Assembly (NCBI GenBank): GCA_031271965.1
Contig: JAISUS010000022.1
Coordinates: forward strand, 62,001 to 126,000
Source of the DNA: Prevotella sp.
GTDB taxonomy: Bacteria; Bacteroidota; Bacteroidia; Bacteroidales; Dysgonomonadaceae
DNA length: 64,000 nucleotides
Reading direction: 5' to 3'
Under the pieces are notes generated by a model. That model was not told the origin of the DNA and did no database searches. It worked only from the letters and a program-made list of their open reading frames with translations. A program made the position numbers and the translations under genes. Within the stretch, counting starts at the first letter, position 1. Each line of letters opens with the position of its first letter. Positions 14,881-23,901 of the stretch are shown here, piece after piece.

Positions 14881-17847
14881 ATGAAGATGAAAAACAAAAT
14901 ATACCAATATATAATGCGCTCATTCGTTTTCGCCCTGTTCTTTGCCGGAATGAGTATGCAAATCCTTGCGCAGAATATAACTGCAAAAGGGCTGGTTACT
15001 GACGAGAATAACGATCCTCTTGTCGGTGTCACTGTCAAAGTGGACGGAAATGCTCTGCAAGGAACTTTGACTAATATTGACGGAATGTTCGAACTGAGTT
15101 GCCCTACCGGCAGCCTCCTCGAATTTTCATATATAGGATTCAATACTCAAAAAGCAGAGGTGAAAAAAGATATGCGGATAATAATGACGGAAAACGCTTT
15201 TTCGTTGAAAGAAACGGTCATAGTGGGTATCGGTTATGGTACGATGCGTAAATCCGACCTGACAGGAGCTATATCTTCCGTAAATCAAGATGATTTAAAG
15301 AAAGGTATCGTGACTTCTACCGAGCAAATGCTTCAAGGTAAAATATCAGGACTTTCCATTATACAAGGTTCGGGAAATCCTGCCGATGGAGCCATGATCA
15401 GACTACGTGGAGGGACATCACTAGCCGCAAGCAATTCGCCATTGATTGTAGTAGATGGCATTCCGGGTGTGGACATAAACACAGTTCAGCCATCAGAAAT
15501 CGTTTCTGTAGATGTACTGAAAGACGCCTCATCTGCTGCCATTTATGGTTCGCGTGGAGCTAATGGCGTTATCATTATTACTACTAACCGTTCAAACAGC
15601 GACCGGGAGGTAAAAAGCGTCGAGTATAATGGATATGTGGCAGCAGGATACGCGTCTAAGCATCTGGATTTACTCTCTGCCGATCAATGGCGCCAATATG
15701 TAAGAGACAACGGTATAAAGGATGCGATAGATTATGGAGGCAACACAGATTGGCAAAAAGAATTGGAGCGCACAGCCATCAGTCATTCTCACAATATCTT
15801 TTTCACCAATGTAAACAAAGAAAGTGGCTATAGCGCTTCATTTACTTATATGAATAGCCAAGGGGTTATAAAGAGAAGCGAATTGGAAAGATTATCCGGA
15901 AGTATCTCAGCTCATCAATATGCTTTAAACAGGAAATTTAAAATAGAAGGTGGACTTAGTGCCAATCGTGACAACTGGACACCAACCGACAATCGCATCT
16001 TTGAACGAGCAACAAACTTAAATCCAACAGTACCCGTAAGAGACAGATTCGGCGAGTATACTTCAATTAGTGGTACAAATACAGAAAATCCCGTAGAGTT
16101 GAACAACAATCGTTTTGCAGACAACTCTCGTCACCGCCTGCTCGGTTATGGAAAAATAGAGATAGAACCTATTAACGGACTAAAAGCTGTGGCTAACGGA
16201 TCTTATGAATTCAACAGTCTTCAAACACGCATTTATCTGCCTACCTATGCAGTAATGGAAGGGCGTGGCGAACAAGGACGCGGACAAAGATCTAACGATG
16301 ATTCGAGAACATATCAGTTAGAAACATATATCACTTACGACACTGAGATTAACAAACAACACAAGTTAAATGTAATGGGTGGATATTCGTATACCAACTT
16401 GATGTACGAAGGTTTTGGCGCAACTCGTAGAGGCTTCGACACAGATGAGTTCTTGTATAACAATCTGGCAGCAGGAGGTGATTACCGAAAAGGCGATGTT
16501 TATTCATACAAAGGAGAAGCTACATTAGTTTCATTCTTCGGCCGTATAAACTATAGCTATTTAGGTAAATATATGGCTACTGCCACTCTTCGTGATGATG
16601 GTTCTTCTCGTTTCGGCGCAAATCATAAATGGGGATTATTTCCTTCGGCATCCGTGGCATGGAGAATTTCCGATGAAAGCTTTATGGCTTCAACCTCTTC
16701 GTGGTTAAACAACCTTAAACTTCGTCTTGGCTATGGAATAACAGGTAATCAAGACGGTATCGGAGAATATAAGTCACTATCGCTGCTTGGCACAACAGGT
16801 TCAGCCTATTATGACGCAACAACAGGAACTTGGAAATCACCATATGCTCCTACTCAAAACCCTAACCCAGACCTGAAATGGGAATCTACAGAGCAATTTA
16901 ACCTGGGTGTTGATTTCAGTGTTATCAATCGCATCACAGGTTCAATAGAATTATACAGTAAAAAGACGAAAGATCTGCTATGGGTGTATCCTGTACCTCA
17001 ACCACCAAACTTGTTCGGAACAAAGCTTGCCAACGTGGGAACGCTCAGCAATAAAGGGATTGAACTTAATTTAAACACTAACATTCTGAAATCAAAAGAT
17101 TTTAGTTGGGATACAAATTTGACGGTTTCATATAACGATCAGGAAGTAACTAAAATATCCAACAAAGATTACGAATCTTCAGGTTTCCAAGCTGGTGGGC
17201 TACACGGGCTCAGAGGGTTATCGGGTATCTACACCCAGATTATTAAAGAAGGTTATCCTGTAGGCGCATTCTTCGGGCCTAAATGCATCGGCCTTGACGA
17301 AGACGGTAAATATATATTAAATACAGATGATAAAGGCGAACCTATCAACGAATATCTGGGAAGTGCTCAGGCAAAAGTAAACTTGGGCCTTGCGATGACT
17401 TTCTCTTACAAAGACTTTGATCTGAATATCTCCGGATATGGCATGTTTGGACAAAAAGTACTAAATGCCACAACAATGAGTTTATACGATCCGACAAGGC
17501 TTCCGGCGCAAAATGTACCGGATAAGTTCGTAACCAGTGGTATTACATCTCCTGCAACTTATAGTGACTATTGGGTAGAGAGTGGCGATTTCTTCCGCCT
17601 GCAATCTATGACTTTAGGTTATACATTACCGGCAACCAAAAATCTTGGATTGAAAAAAATCAGAGTATATGTTACAGCCGAAAACCTATTTATTCTGACA
17701 GGGTATACAGGTGTTGATCCGGAAGTAAATGCAAATCTGGCATTGAATCAGAGCAACGGACAGGTTACCACCTCCCCGGGCATTGACATGCACAACTTCT
17801 ATCCTCGTCCACGAACATTCTCTTTCGGCCTAAATGTATCTTTCTAA
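14881..17847 (+). CDS. SusC/RagA-family TonB-linked outer-membrane transporter (PUL1)
   Basis: This is a 988-residue TonB-dependent porin that pairs with the next gene's SusD to import oligosaccharides. The signal peptide ends at LAQ near residue 30. A carboxypeptidase-regulatory-like domain follows (about 33-110), with GLVTDENNDPLVGVTVKVDG. The plug (about 115-235) has YGTMRKSDLTGAISS, MIRLRGGTS, PLIVVDGIPG and the hallmark YGSRGANGVIIITT. The remainder is a 22-strand barrel ending in FSFGLNVSF with a terminal Phe. It is at the short end for SusC. A start at 14881 (MKMK) is taken; 14887 is also possible. SusD follows after 18 nt. Confidence 0.96.
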   Translation: MKMKNKIYQYIMRSFVFALFFAGMSMQILAQNITAKGLVTDENNDPLVGVTVKVDGNALQGTLTNIDGMFELSCPTGSLLEFSYIGFNTQKAEVKKDMRIIMTENAFSLKETVIVGIGYGTMRKSDLTGAISSVNQDDLKKGIVTSTEQMLQGKISGLSIIQGSGNPADGAMIRLRGGTSLAASNSPLIVVDGIPGVDINTVQPSEIVSVDVLKDASSAAIYGSRGANGVIIITTNRSNSDREVKSVEYNGYVAAGYASKHLDLLSADQWRQYVRDNGIKDAIDYGGNTDWQKELERTAISHSHNIFFTNVNKESGYSASFTYMNSQGVIKRSELERLSGSISAHQYALNRKFKIEGGLSANRDNWTPTDNRIFERATNLNPTVPVRDRFGEYTSISGTNTENPVELNNNRFADNSRHRLLGYGKIEIEPINGLKAVANGSYEFNSLQTRIYLPTYAVMEGRGEQGRGQRSNDDSRTYQLETYITYDTEINKQHKLNVMGGYSYTNLMYEGFGATRRGFDTDEFLYNNLAAGGDYRKGDVYSYKGEATLVSFFGRINYSYLGKYMATATLRDDGSSRFGANHKWGLFPSASVAWRISDESFMASTSSWLNNLKLRLGYGITGNQDGIGEYKSLSLLGTTGSAYYDATTGTWKSPYAPTQNPNPDLKWESTEQFNLGVDFSVINRITGSIELYSKKTKDLLWVYPVPQPPNLFGTKLANVGTLSNKGIELNLNTNILKSKDFSWDTNLTVSYNDQEVTKISNKDYESSGFQAGGLHGLRGLSGIYTQIIKEGYPVGAFFGPKCIGLDEDGKYILNTDDKGEPINEYLGSAQAKVNLGLAMTFSYKDFDLNISGYGMFGQKVLNATTMSLYDPTRLPAQNVPDKFVTSGITSPATYSDYWVESGDFFRLQSMTLGYTLPATKNLGLKKIRVYVTAENLFILTGYTGVDPEVNANLALNQSNGQVTTSPGIDMHNFYPRPRTFSFGLNVSF

Positions 17848-17865
17848 CTTAAATGTAAAACCAAT

Positions 17866-19389
17866 ATGAAAACAAGAATAATACCAAAGCTTTCTATTTC
17901 GTTTCTTTCGTTGGCCTTATTAGTCTCTTGTACCGATCTGGATGAGAAACTTTACGACAAGGTATCTACGGACGACTATGGAAAAACAGAGGCTGAAATA
18001 CGAACTATTGTAGGAGGAGCCTATGCTACACTCCGGGGATTTAACGACGCCAATGCCGGAGGTACAATTTGTTTCCCGACATGCGAATTCATTTTCTTCT
18101 TAAACGAGTGCGTTTCTGACGAGGCGCTGATACCTACCCGTGGAACAGACTGGTATGACGGCGGACGCTATCAGCAATTGCAGGAACATACATGGGATGC
18201 AAACAATATAACTATCCTGAGTGCATGGAAGTATTGTTTCCAGGGGATAGCGAATATAAATTCCATTATTTATCAGGTAGATAAGTCAGAACTTACAGAG
18301 GAAGGTAAAGACAAAGTGAAAGCAGAATTAAGAGGCTTAAGAGCTTACTATTACACCCTACTGATCGATTGGTTCGGAGATGTACCTATTTCAACCAGCT
18401 TTGAAGATACCTCATTACCTGCAAAATCGAGCAGAAAAGAAGTATTTGACTTTGTAAAGAAAGAGTTTATCGAGATCCTACCGTTACTTCCTTCAGGCGT
18501 AAGATACGGAGGTTTTACCCAAAATGTGGCAAACAGTTTACTAGCTCGCTTATATCTGAACGCCGAAGTTTATACAGGCACTCCTCGTTGGCAGGATTGT
18601 ATTAATGCTTGTGAAAAGGTTAGTGGTTATGTATTGGAACCTAACTATTTTGAAAGTTTTAAAACTCAAAATGAAAAGTCCCGTGAAATCATCTTTGTGA
18701 TACCTTACGATCATAAAGAAGGAACAGTCGGCAACTATTTGGCATCGATGACTTACCATTACAACCAACGTTATGCATTTTCTGCGACCGGAGGCTATCA
18801 ATGGTGTGGAAACGGTATCTGTGCACAGCCTGGACTTTACTCGTCATTCGAGGAGAAAGATGTTCGCCGTAAATCATTACTGATAGGCGATCAGATAAAT
18901 CTGGCTACAGGAAACGTTATTATGATGGACGATGGAAACCCGCTTTCTTATACAGAAACAATTGGTGATTATAAAAAAGCTCTACAAAATGAAGGAGCCC
19001 GTTTACACAAATATGAAGCACAGGGCGATGACCAATGGGAACGCGACAACGACTGGGTGTTGATCCGCTATTCCGAAATATTGATGATGAAAGCAGAAGC
19101 AAGCTTCCGCCTGAATTATGTGGTAAACGCCTTGACTCTTGTAAATGAAGTGAGGAATCGCGCAGGACTAGATGATCTTACTACATTAACATTGGCCGAT
19201 CTGGATAATGAGTGGAGACACGAATTTGTATTCGAAGGGAACCGTCGTACTGTAAATATACGCTTCGGCACATTCTTCGAACCATGGTGGAGTAAAGGAG
19301 CTACTCCTAAATTCAGAGGTGTATATCCAATACCTGCAACGATGTTGGCTGCAAATCCTAATCTGGCTCAGAATCCAAATTATAAGTAA
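17866..19389 (+). CDS. SusD/RagB-family nutrient-binding lipoprotein (PUL1)
   Basis: This is the 507-residue lid protein that sits on the SusC barrel and captures glycan. The lipobox is ALLVSCTDLDEKL, with acidic residues after the Cys that favour surface exposure. Family features include YATLRGFNDANAGG, WKYCFQGIANINSIIYQVD, RGLRAYYYTLLIDWFGDVPIS with its TPR-like helices, and LLARLYLNAEVYTG. The C-terminal block runs ILMMKAEASFRLN, EVRNRAGLDDL, WRHEFVFEGNRR and YPIPATMLAANPNLAQN. The sequence is complete. Substrate specificity cannot be read from it. A hairpin in the 63-nt gap after it separates the SusCD block from the enzymes. Confidence 0.95.
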   Translation: MKTRIIPKLSISFLSLALLVSCTDLDEKLYDKVSTDDYGKTEAEIRTIVGGAYATLRGFNDANAGGTICFPTCEFIFFLNECVSDEALIPTRGTDWYDGGRYQQLQEHTWDANNITILSAWKYCFQGIANINSIIYQVDKSELTEEGKDKVKAELRGLRAYYYTLLIDWFGDVPISTSFEDTSLPAKSSRKEVFDFVKKEFIEILPLLPSGVRYGGFTQNVANSLLARLYLNAEVYTGTPRWQDCINACEKVSGYVLEPNYFESFKTQNEKSREIIFVIPYDHKEGTVGNYLASMTYHYNQRYAFSATGGYQWCGNGICAQPGLYSSFEEKDVRRKSLLIGDQINLATGNVIMMDDGNPLSYTETIGDYKKALQNEGARLHKYEAQGDDQWERDNDWVLIRYSEILMMKAEASFRLNYVVNALTLVNEVRNRAGLDDLTTLTLADLDNEWRHEFVFEGNRRTVNIRFGTFFEPWWSKGATPKFRGVYPIPATMLAANPNLAQNPNYK

Positions 19390-19396
19390 GAAATTA

Positions 19397-19436
19397 AATG
19401 GCTGTGGTACTAATGTAAACGGGTATCGCAGCCATT
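19397..19436 (+). other. hairpin between susD and the GH71/99-like gene
   Basis: A 14-bp stem with two wobble pairs runs from AATGGCTGTGGTAC (19397-19410) to GTATCGCAGCCATT (19423-19436), with a 12-nt loop. CAAAAAAACAAAGG follows rather than a T-run, so read-through is expected. It is a likely processing, stability or partial-termination element. Confidence 0.6.
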
Positions 19437-19452
19437 CAAAAAAACAAAGGAT

Positions 19453-20691
19453 ATGAAAAATCTGTTATTTACTATTTTAGCCTGCACCTCTATAATGTTC
19501 GGCAGCTGTGAAAAAGATGACCTGCCCATAATAAAAGAACCGGTAGAGGTCTTAGATCCGGTTGCAGTGACCAAAACGAATCCAATAAAGTTGTATGTAC
19601 ATTACATGCCGTGGTTTGAAACACCGGAAACTTCCTCCGACAAAAAATGGGGGCAACATTGGACAATGGCAAATAAGAATCCGGATAAAATGGATGCCAA
19701 TGGAAAAAGAGAAATTGCTTCTCATTTCTATCCCCTGATAGGGCCATATGCATCGGGTGACGAAACAGTAATTGAGTACCATCTTTTGCTAATGAAGTAT
19801 TCAGGAGTAGACGGTATCCTCATCGATTGGTATGGTACACGCGAGAAATACGATTATCCATCCAATAAAAGGAATACCGAAGCTATCGTGAAGGTATTGG
19901 AGAAAGTGGGGATAAATTTTGCCATTGTTTACGAAGATCAAACACTTAGAGATGACTTAGAAGGTGAAGCTAAGATAATTCAGGCTAAGGCGGATATGAA
20001 ATATATGGAAGATAATTTCTTCAATAAAGCAAACTATATAAAAGTATCCAATAAGCCATTACTATTAGTATTTGGCCCACAAGAAATAAAAACAGCCGCT
20101 AACTGGACTAATATATTCAGCTCACTGAAGACAAAGCCTACATTCGTTACTTTATACGGACATTCAAGTGGAGCTAACGATGCCAATAATAAAAATGCAT
20201 CCGGAGAATACATCTGGGTAGACGGTACTTCTATGGAGACTAAATATGCCGCTAAAGACAATTTCGAAGTATTCTTCGGAGGAGCATACCCAGGCTTTAA
20301 AGATTTCTATAAAGAAGGTGGATGGGGCGAACAGGTATTGGCTCCGATAGATTATAAAGACGGAGCTTTATTTAATGACCTGTTACAAATGGCTAAGACA
20401 AAGAATGTAAGTTCGCTACAGTTGATTACATGGAACGACTTCGGCGAAGGCACCATGATAGAACCCACACAAGAGTTTCAGTATAAATATCTAACTCAAT
20501 TACAGTCATTCTCAGGAGTAACATACAAAACTTCGGCTTTGGAAGATATACTTGAATATTACAATCTTAAAAAACAATACAAAGGACAAAATATAAAAGG
20601 AAGAAAGCTTCAACAGGCATTTTACTATTTTGTATCCTTACAGGCTGATAAAGCCAAACAGATATTGACAGAAGTGAAAAATCAACAATAA
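19453..20691 (+). CDS. GH71/GH99-like glycoside hydrolase lipoprotein (PUL1)
   Basis: This is a 412-residue lipoprotein (lipobox FGSCEKDD) with one catalytic (beta/alpha)8 domain. Segments VHYMPWFETPET, KWGQHWTM, FYPLIGPYAS, VIEYHLLLMKYSGVDGIL and IDWYGTR place it in the GH71/GH99-like superfamily. The active-site segment is TWNDFGEGTMIEP at about 326-338. The two acids are Asp329 and Glu332, in N-D-F-G-E spacing. As I recall, GH99 endo-mannanases have Glu/Glu (N-E-W-x-E) here and fungal GH71 alpha-1,3-glucanases have Asp/Glu (N-D-Y/F-G-E). The pair is therefore GH71-like, while the N-terminal part looks GH99-like. Its operon partner is a SusB-type GH97, which supports an alpha-linked substrate. 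Specificity is unproven. Confidence 0.83.
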   Translation: MKNLLFTILACTSIMFGSCEKDDLPIIKEPVEVLDPVAVTKTNPIKLYVHYMPWFETPETSSDKKWGQHWTMANKNPDKMDANGKREIASHFYPLIGPYASGDETVIEYHLLLMKYSGVDGILIDWYGTREKYDYPSNKRNTEAIVKVLEKVGINFAIVYEDQTLRDDLEGEAKIIQAKADMKYMEDNFFNKANYIKVSNKPLLLVFGPQEIKTAANWTNIFSSLKTKPTFVTLYGHSSGANDANNKNASGEYIWVDGTSMETKYAAKDNFEVFFGGAYPGFKDFYKEGGWGEQVLAPIDYKDGALFNDLLQMAKTKNVSSLQLITWNDFGEGTMIEPTQEFQYKYLTQLQSFSGVTYKTSALEDILEYYNLKKQYKGQNIKGRKLQQAFYYFVSLQADKAKQILTEVKNQQ

Positions 20692-20708
20692 TATAATTAT
20701 GAAACGAA

Positions 20709-20756
20709 GCACGATTTTTGTCAAATCACCAAAGTCCGTGATAGTAAAAATCATGC
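20709..20756 (+). other. hairpin between the GH71/99-like and GH97 genes
   Basis: The arm at 20709-20729 (GCACGATTTTTG plus TCAAATCAC) pairs with GTGATAGTAAAAATCATGC at 20738-20756, with an 8-nt loop and a few mismatches. It fills the 103-nt gap. A 25-codon ORF across it (from 20699) looks incidental. Confidence 0.55.
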
Positions 20757-20794
20757 GAGTTCCATATGGCAACTGAAATCAAAATTATTATCAT

Positions 20795-22786
20795 ATGAAA
20801 TATACTCTAAATTTATTACTCTTTGTCTTGCTATTCACTACGGCATGCACCCAGAAAGACTCTTCCGTAAAATCTCCCGATGGTACCATATCGGTATCCG
20901 TAGGTTCTGAAAACGGGAAGATATACTATACCGTCAACAAAGAGAATAAAACTATTCTGAACAAATCGTTTCTCGGATTCATACTAAAAGATAGCGAACT
21001 GGATAAAAATCTGATTATTAGAGATGTAAAAGAATCTTCTTTCAGTGAAACATGGGAACAGCCATGGGGTGAAGAAACTTTGGTAGAGAATAAATATAAC
21101 CAACTCACCGTAAATGTGGAGGAATCGAATGGACTTAAACGTAAATTCACTGTAGTCTTCCGTGTATTTGACGACGGTGTAGGATTCCGTTACGAATTTC
21201 CGGAACAAGAGAATCTGAAAGATTTCATTATCATGGATGAACTCACAGAGTTTGCTCTGGCTGACAACCATAAAGCATGGTCTATACCGTACGATACTCA
21301 ATATTATGAAGGATTGTACAAAGCCACACCGGTCAACGAACTAGATACCGTATGCACTCCATTGACTATGGAAACAAAAGATGGCTTATATATGAGCATT
21401 CACGAAGCAAACCTCACTGACTACGCCGCAATGAACCTTTCTCCAAAGAACAAAACTTCTGTGCTAAAAGCATATCTCAGCCCATGGTCCACAGGCGAAA
21501 AAGTCTTTATGAAAGCAGGACATGTAACACCGTGGAGAACAATTATTATTGCGAATAAACCCGGAGATTTACTCCTCTCCCGTTTGATGCTCAACCTGAA
21601 TGAGCCGTCTAAAATTGCGGATACATCATGGATCAAACCGGGCAGATATATTGGTATCTGGTGGGGTATGCATATGGAAAAATATACATGGTACAATGGT
21701 CCGAAGCATGGGGCTACTACAGCTAATGTCAAAAAATATATTGACTTTGCTTCTCAGCATGGATTTTCGGGTGTATTAGTAGAAGGATGGAACAAAGGTT
21801 GGGAAAATGATTGGACTAAAGAGGGTGATAAATTCAGTTTCACTGAAGCATATCCGGATTTCGACATAACAGAAATCACCAAATATGCCGCGATGAAAAA
21901 TGTCAAATTGATAGGTCATCACGAAACAGGAGGTGCAATAATAAATTACGAGAATCAGCTTGACAGTGCTTTTGCCTATTATCAAAGACATGGTATAAAC
22001 ACTGTAAAAACAGGATATGTAAGCCCTTTACTCGATGCTAAAGAAATGCATAGCGGACAATATGCAGTTCGTCATTACCGGAAAGTAATAGAAGCGGCGG
22101 CAAAACACCACATTATGATAGACAATCATGAACCTGTCATGCCTACCGGTTTACAACGCACATGGCCAAATCTTATGACACAGGAAGGTGTCAGAGGACA
22201 AGAGTATGACGCATGGTCACGGGACGGAGGCAATCCTCCGGAACACACAACCATTATTCCTTTTACCAGAGGATTAGCTGGCCCAATAGATTTTACACCG
22301 GGAACATTTAATTTCACGAATCCTGTTTATCCTAATACCCGTGTACAAACAACCATAGCAAAACAGCTAGCCCTTTCGGTAGTAATATATAGCCCCCTGC
22401 AAATGGCATCTGACATGATCGAAAATTACGAAAACAATCCGGCTTTCGAATTCATCACATCATGCCCTACAAACTGGTCGAAAACTGTTGTGCCTGACGC
22501 AAAAATAGGGGAATATGTTACTATCGCCCGTAAAGACAGAGACAGTGAAAACTGGTACATAGGGAGCATAACAAACGCCGAGAAACACAATCTGGCCCTG
22601 CCTCTTATTTTCTTAGATAAAGGGGTTACTTATAAAGCTAAAATCTTCAAAGACGGAAAAGATGCAGAATATAAAACAAATCCTTATCCCGTAGATATAG
22701 AAGAAAAAGAAGTTACTGCGGAAACAGTCTTAAATCTGGAACTAGCAACAAGTGGCGGTACAGCAATTATACTGACAAAGCTTTAA
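20795..22786 (+). CDS. GH97 glycoside hydrolase, inverting alpha-glucosidase type (SusB-like)
   Basis: This 663-residue GH97 enzyme releases sugars from the non-reducing ends of alpha-glycosides. The N-terminal part (about 20-280) is the family's beta-sandwich after a signal peptide with lipobox TTACTQKD. The TIM barrel follows and a C-terminal beta domain ends the chain. The acidic residues match SusB exactly in spacing: Glu377 (HHETGG), Glu446 (NHEP), Glu464 and Glu470 (TQEGVRGQE), against SusB 439, 508, 526 and 532. The retaining alpha-galactosidase branch has a nucleophile Asp where this protein has VKTGYV. An inverting alpha-glucosidase is therefore expected. It is the last gene of PUL1, followed by a terminator. 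Confidence 0.94.
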   Translation: MKYTLNLLLFVLLFTTACTQKDSSVKSPDGTISVSVGSENGKIYYTVNKENKTILNKSFLGFILKDSELDKNLIIRDVKESSFSETWEQPWGEETLVENKYNQLTVNVEESNGLKRKFTVVFRVFDDGVGFRYEFPEQENLKDFIIMDELTEFALADNHKAWSIPYDTQYYEGLYKATPVNELDTVCTPLTMETKDGLYMSIHEANLTDYAAMNLSPKNKTSVLKAYLSPWSTGEKVFMKAGHVTPWRTIIIANKPGDLLLSRLMLNLNEPSKIADTSWIKPGRYIGIWWGMHMEKYTWYNGPKHGATTANVKKYIDFASQHGFSGVLVEGWNKGWENDWTKEGDKFSFTEAYPDFDITEITKYAAMKNVKLIGHHETGGAIINYENQLDSAFAYYQRHGINTVKTGYVSPLLDAKEMHSGQYAVRHYRKVIEAAAKHHIMIDNHEPVMPTGLQRTWPNLMTQEGVRGQEYDAWSRDGGNPPEHTTIIPFTRGLAGPIDFTPGTFNFTNPVYPNTRVQTTIAKQLALSVVIYSPLQMASDMIENYENNPAFEFITSCPTNWSKTVVPDAKIGEYVTIARKDRDSENWYIGSITNAEKHNLALPLIFLDKGVTYKAKIFKDGKDAEYKTNPYPVDIEEKEVTAETVLNLELATSGGTAIILTKL

Positions 22787-22817
22787 CGGACTGAAGTGTT
22801 ATTTAAACCGCAAAAAG

Positions 22818-22849
22818 AAAGCTCTTCATCATGGAGGGCTTTTATTTTA
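22818..22849. terminator. bidirectional terminator after PUL1
   Basis: AAAGCTCTTC pairs with GGAGGGCTTT through two wobble pairs. T-rich tails flank it on both strands. It lies between the convergent GH97 and AraC genes, so it can serve both. Confidence 0.65.
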
Positions 22850-22880
22850 TATAGATATGTGATTTATATTTATTGTTCTC

Positions 22881-23747
22881 TTAATACTTTATAAGCATCT
22901 GTTCGATAAGAGTTCTGTATTCACTAGGGGTACTCCCCTTTTTCTTTTTGAAAATACGTATAAAGTTAGACAGATTGTTGAATCCACATAAGAAACATAT
23001 CTCCGCAATGGAATGAGTCGTTTCCGATAGCATTTGGCATGCTTTTGCCACACGCAGATTTATTACATAATCGATAAAAGTACACCGTGTCTTCTTTTTA
23101 AAAAAGTGGCTAAAAGCGGATTCTGACATGTTTACCATTTCCGCAACTTCGCTGAGCTTAACTTGATTTTCAAAATTCTTTTCAATGTAATCACATACCT
23201 TTGCTATACGCCTGCTCTTAGATATCCTTACAATCGACTGTGTATCGTACCTGTTACCCATCAGCACACTTCTATCCGAAATAGATAGTTTATGGAGAAT
23301 AGAGAAAAACTCCAAAACTGTCTGAAAACCTTGCATTTTCGTTAATCTGAGTATCTTATCCTTAATCTCTAATTTTGTTTTTTCCGAAAAACAAATTCCT
23401 CGTTGAGATTCATACAATAACTCCTTTATTTGCTTGAATAACCTCTTTTCTAAGATTGGAAAATTCAAAAGTTTTTCGGAAAATTGAATTGTAACAACAT
23501 GATTCCCTTCAACCACAACCCCTTGCCATGCATGAGGTATATTTGGACCGATCATCACTAAATCTAGTGTAGAAAACTCTTCTTCAGAATCTCCCACTAT
23601 GCGTTTGCCATAGGTATCCATAACCAGATTAATCTCATAATCGGAGTGGTGATGCACCGGATAGTCAAACTTGGCTGACGGATGATTCAATACAATAAAT
23701 AAATCATTATCCGATAACGGTGTTATCTCTTTTTGAATTTCTTTCAT
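22881..23747 (-). CDS. AraC-family transcriptional regulator of PUL2
   Basis: This is a 288-residue regulator. The N-terminal cupin sensor has FDYPVHHHSDYEINLVM and LDLVMIGPNIPHAWQG, the usual histidine-rich sugar-sensing barrel. The C-terminal double helix-turn-helix (about 188-285) has VKLSEVAEMVNMSESAFSHF, then IAEICFLCGFNNLSNFIRIF, KKKGSTPSEYR. It is divergent from the symporter-GH130-SusCD operon and shares a 154-nt gap with it. Control of mannan use is the simplest reading. PUL2 lacks a hybrid two-component or ECF sigma regulator, so this AraC protein probably is its only local switch. Confidence 0.9.
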   Translation of the reverse strand: MKEIQKEITPLSDNDLFIVLNHPSAKFDYPVHHHSDYEINLVMDTYGKRIVGDSEEEFSTLDLVMIGPNIPHAWQGVVVEGNHVVTIQFSEKLLNFPILEKRLFKQIKELLYESQRGICFSEKTKLEIKDKILRLTKMQGFQTVLEFFSILHKLSISDRSVLMGNRYDTQSIVRISKSRRIAKVCDYIEKNFENQVKLSEVAEMVNMSESAFSHFFKKKTRCTFIDYVINLRVAKACQMLSETTHSIAEICFLCGFNNLSNFIRIFKKKKGSTPSEYRTLIEQMLIKY

Positions 23748-23821
23748 AATTATACTATTCAGAAAATACCTTATACAAATTTATAAATTAATAAATAAGC
23801 ATAATCAAAAATTCAAAAAAG

Positions 23822-23844
23822 TACAATCATTTAATTATATTGTA
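23822..23844. promoter_or_regulatory. inverted repeat upstream of the PUL2 symporter, candidate operator
   Basis: TACAAT and ATTGTA form a perfect inverted repeat separated by 11 bp. It is centred about 50 bp before the predicted transcript start of the symporter gene. The location suits an activator. AraC proteins often bind direct repeats, so the regulator is uncertain. Confidence 0.4.
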
Positions 23845-23868
23845 TAGGCGTATCAAGAACTTAACGCA

Positions 23869-23876
23869 TACTTTTG
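23869..23876 (+). promoter_or_regulatory. -7 promoter box of the PUL2 operon
   Basis: TACTTTTG is an exact TAnnTTTG match, 26 nt before the ATG at 23902. It also argues against the upstream TTG at 23893 as the start. Confidence 0.55.
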
Positions 23877-23901
23877 TAACATTGAATATAAATTGATAAC
23901 T

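Noticed and set aside
20699..20776. 25-codon ORF between the GH71/99-like and GH97 genes
   Set aside because: It lies on the inverted repeat, and its composition follows the hairpin; no signal or conservation can be argued.
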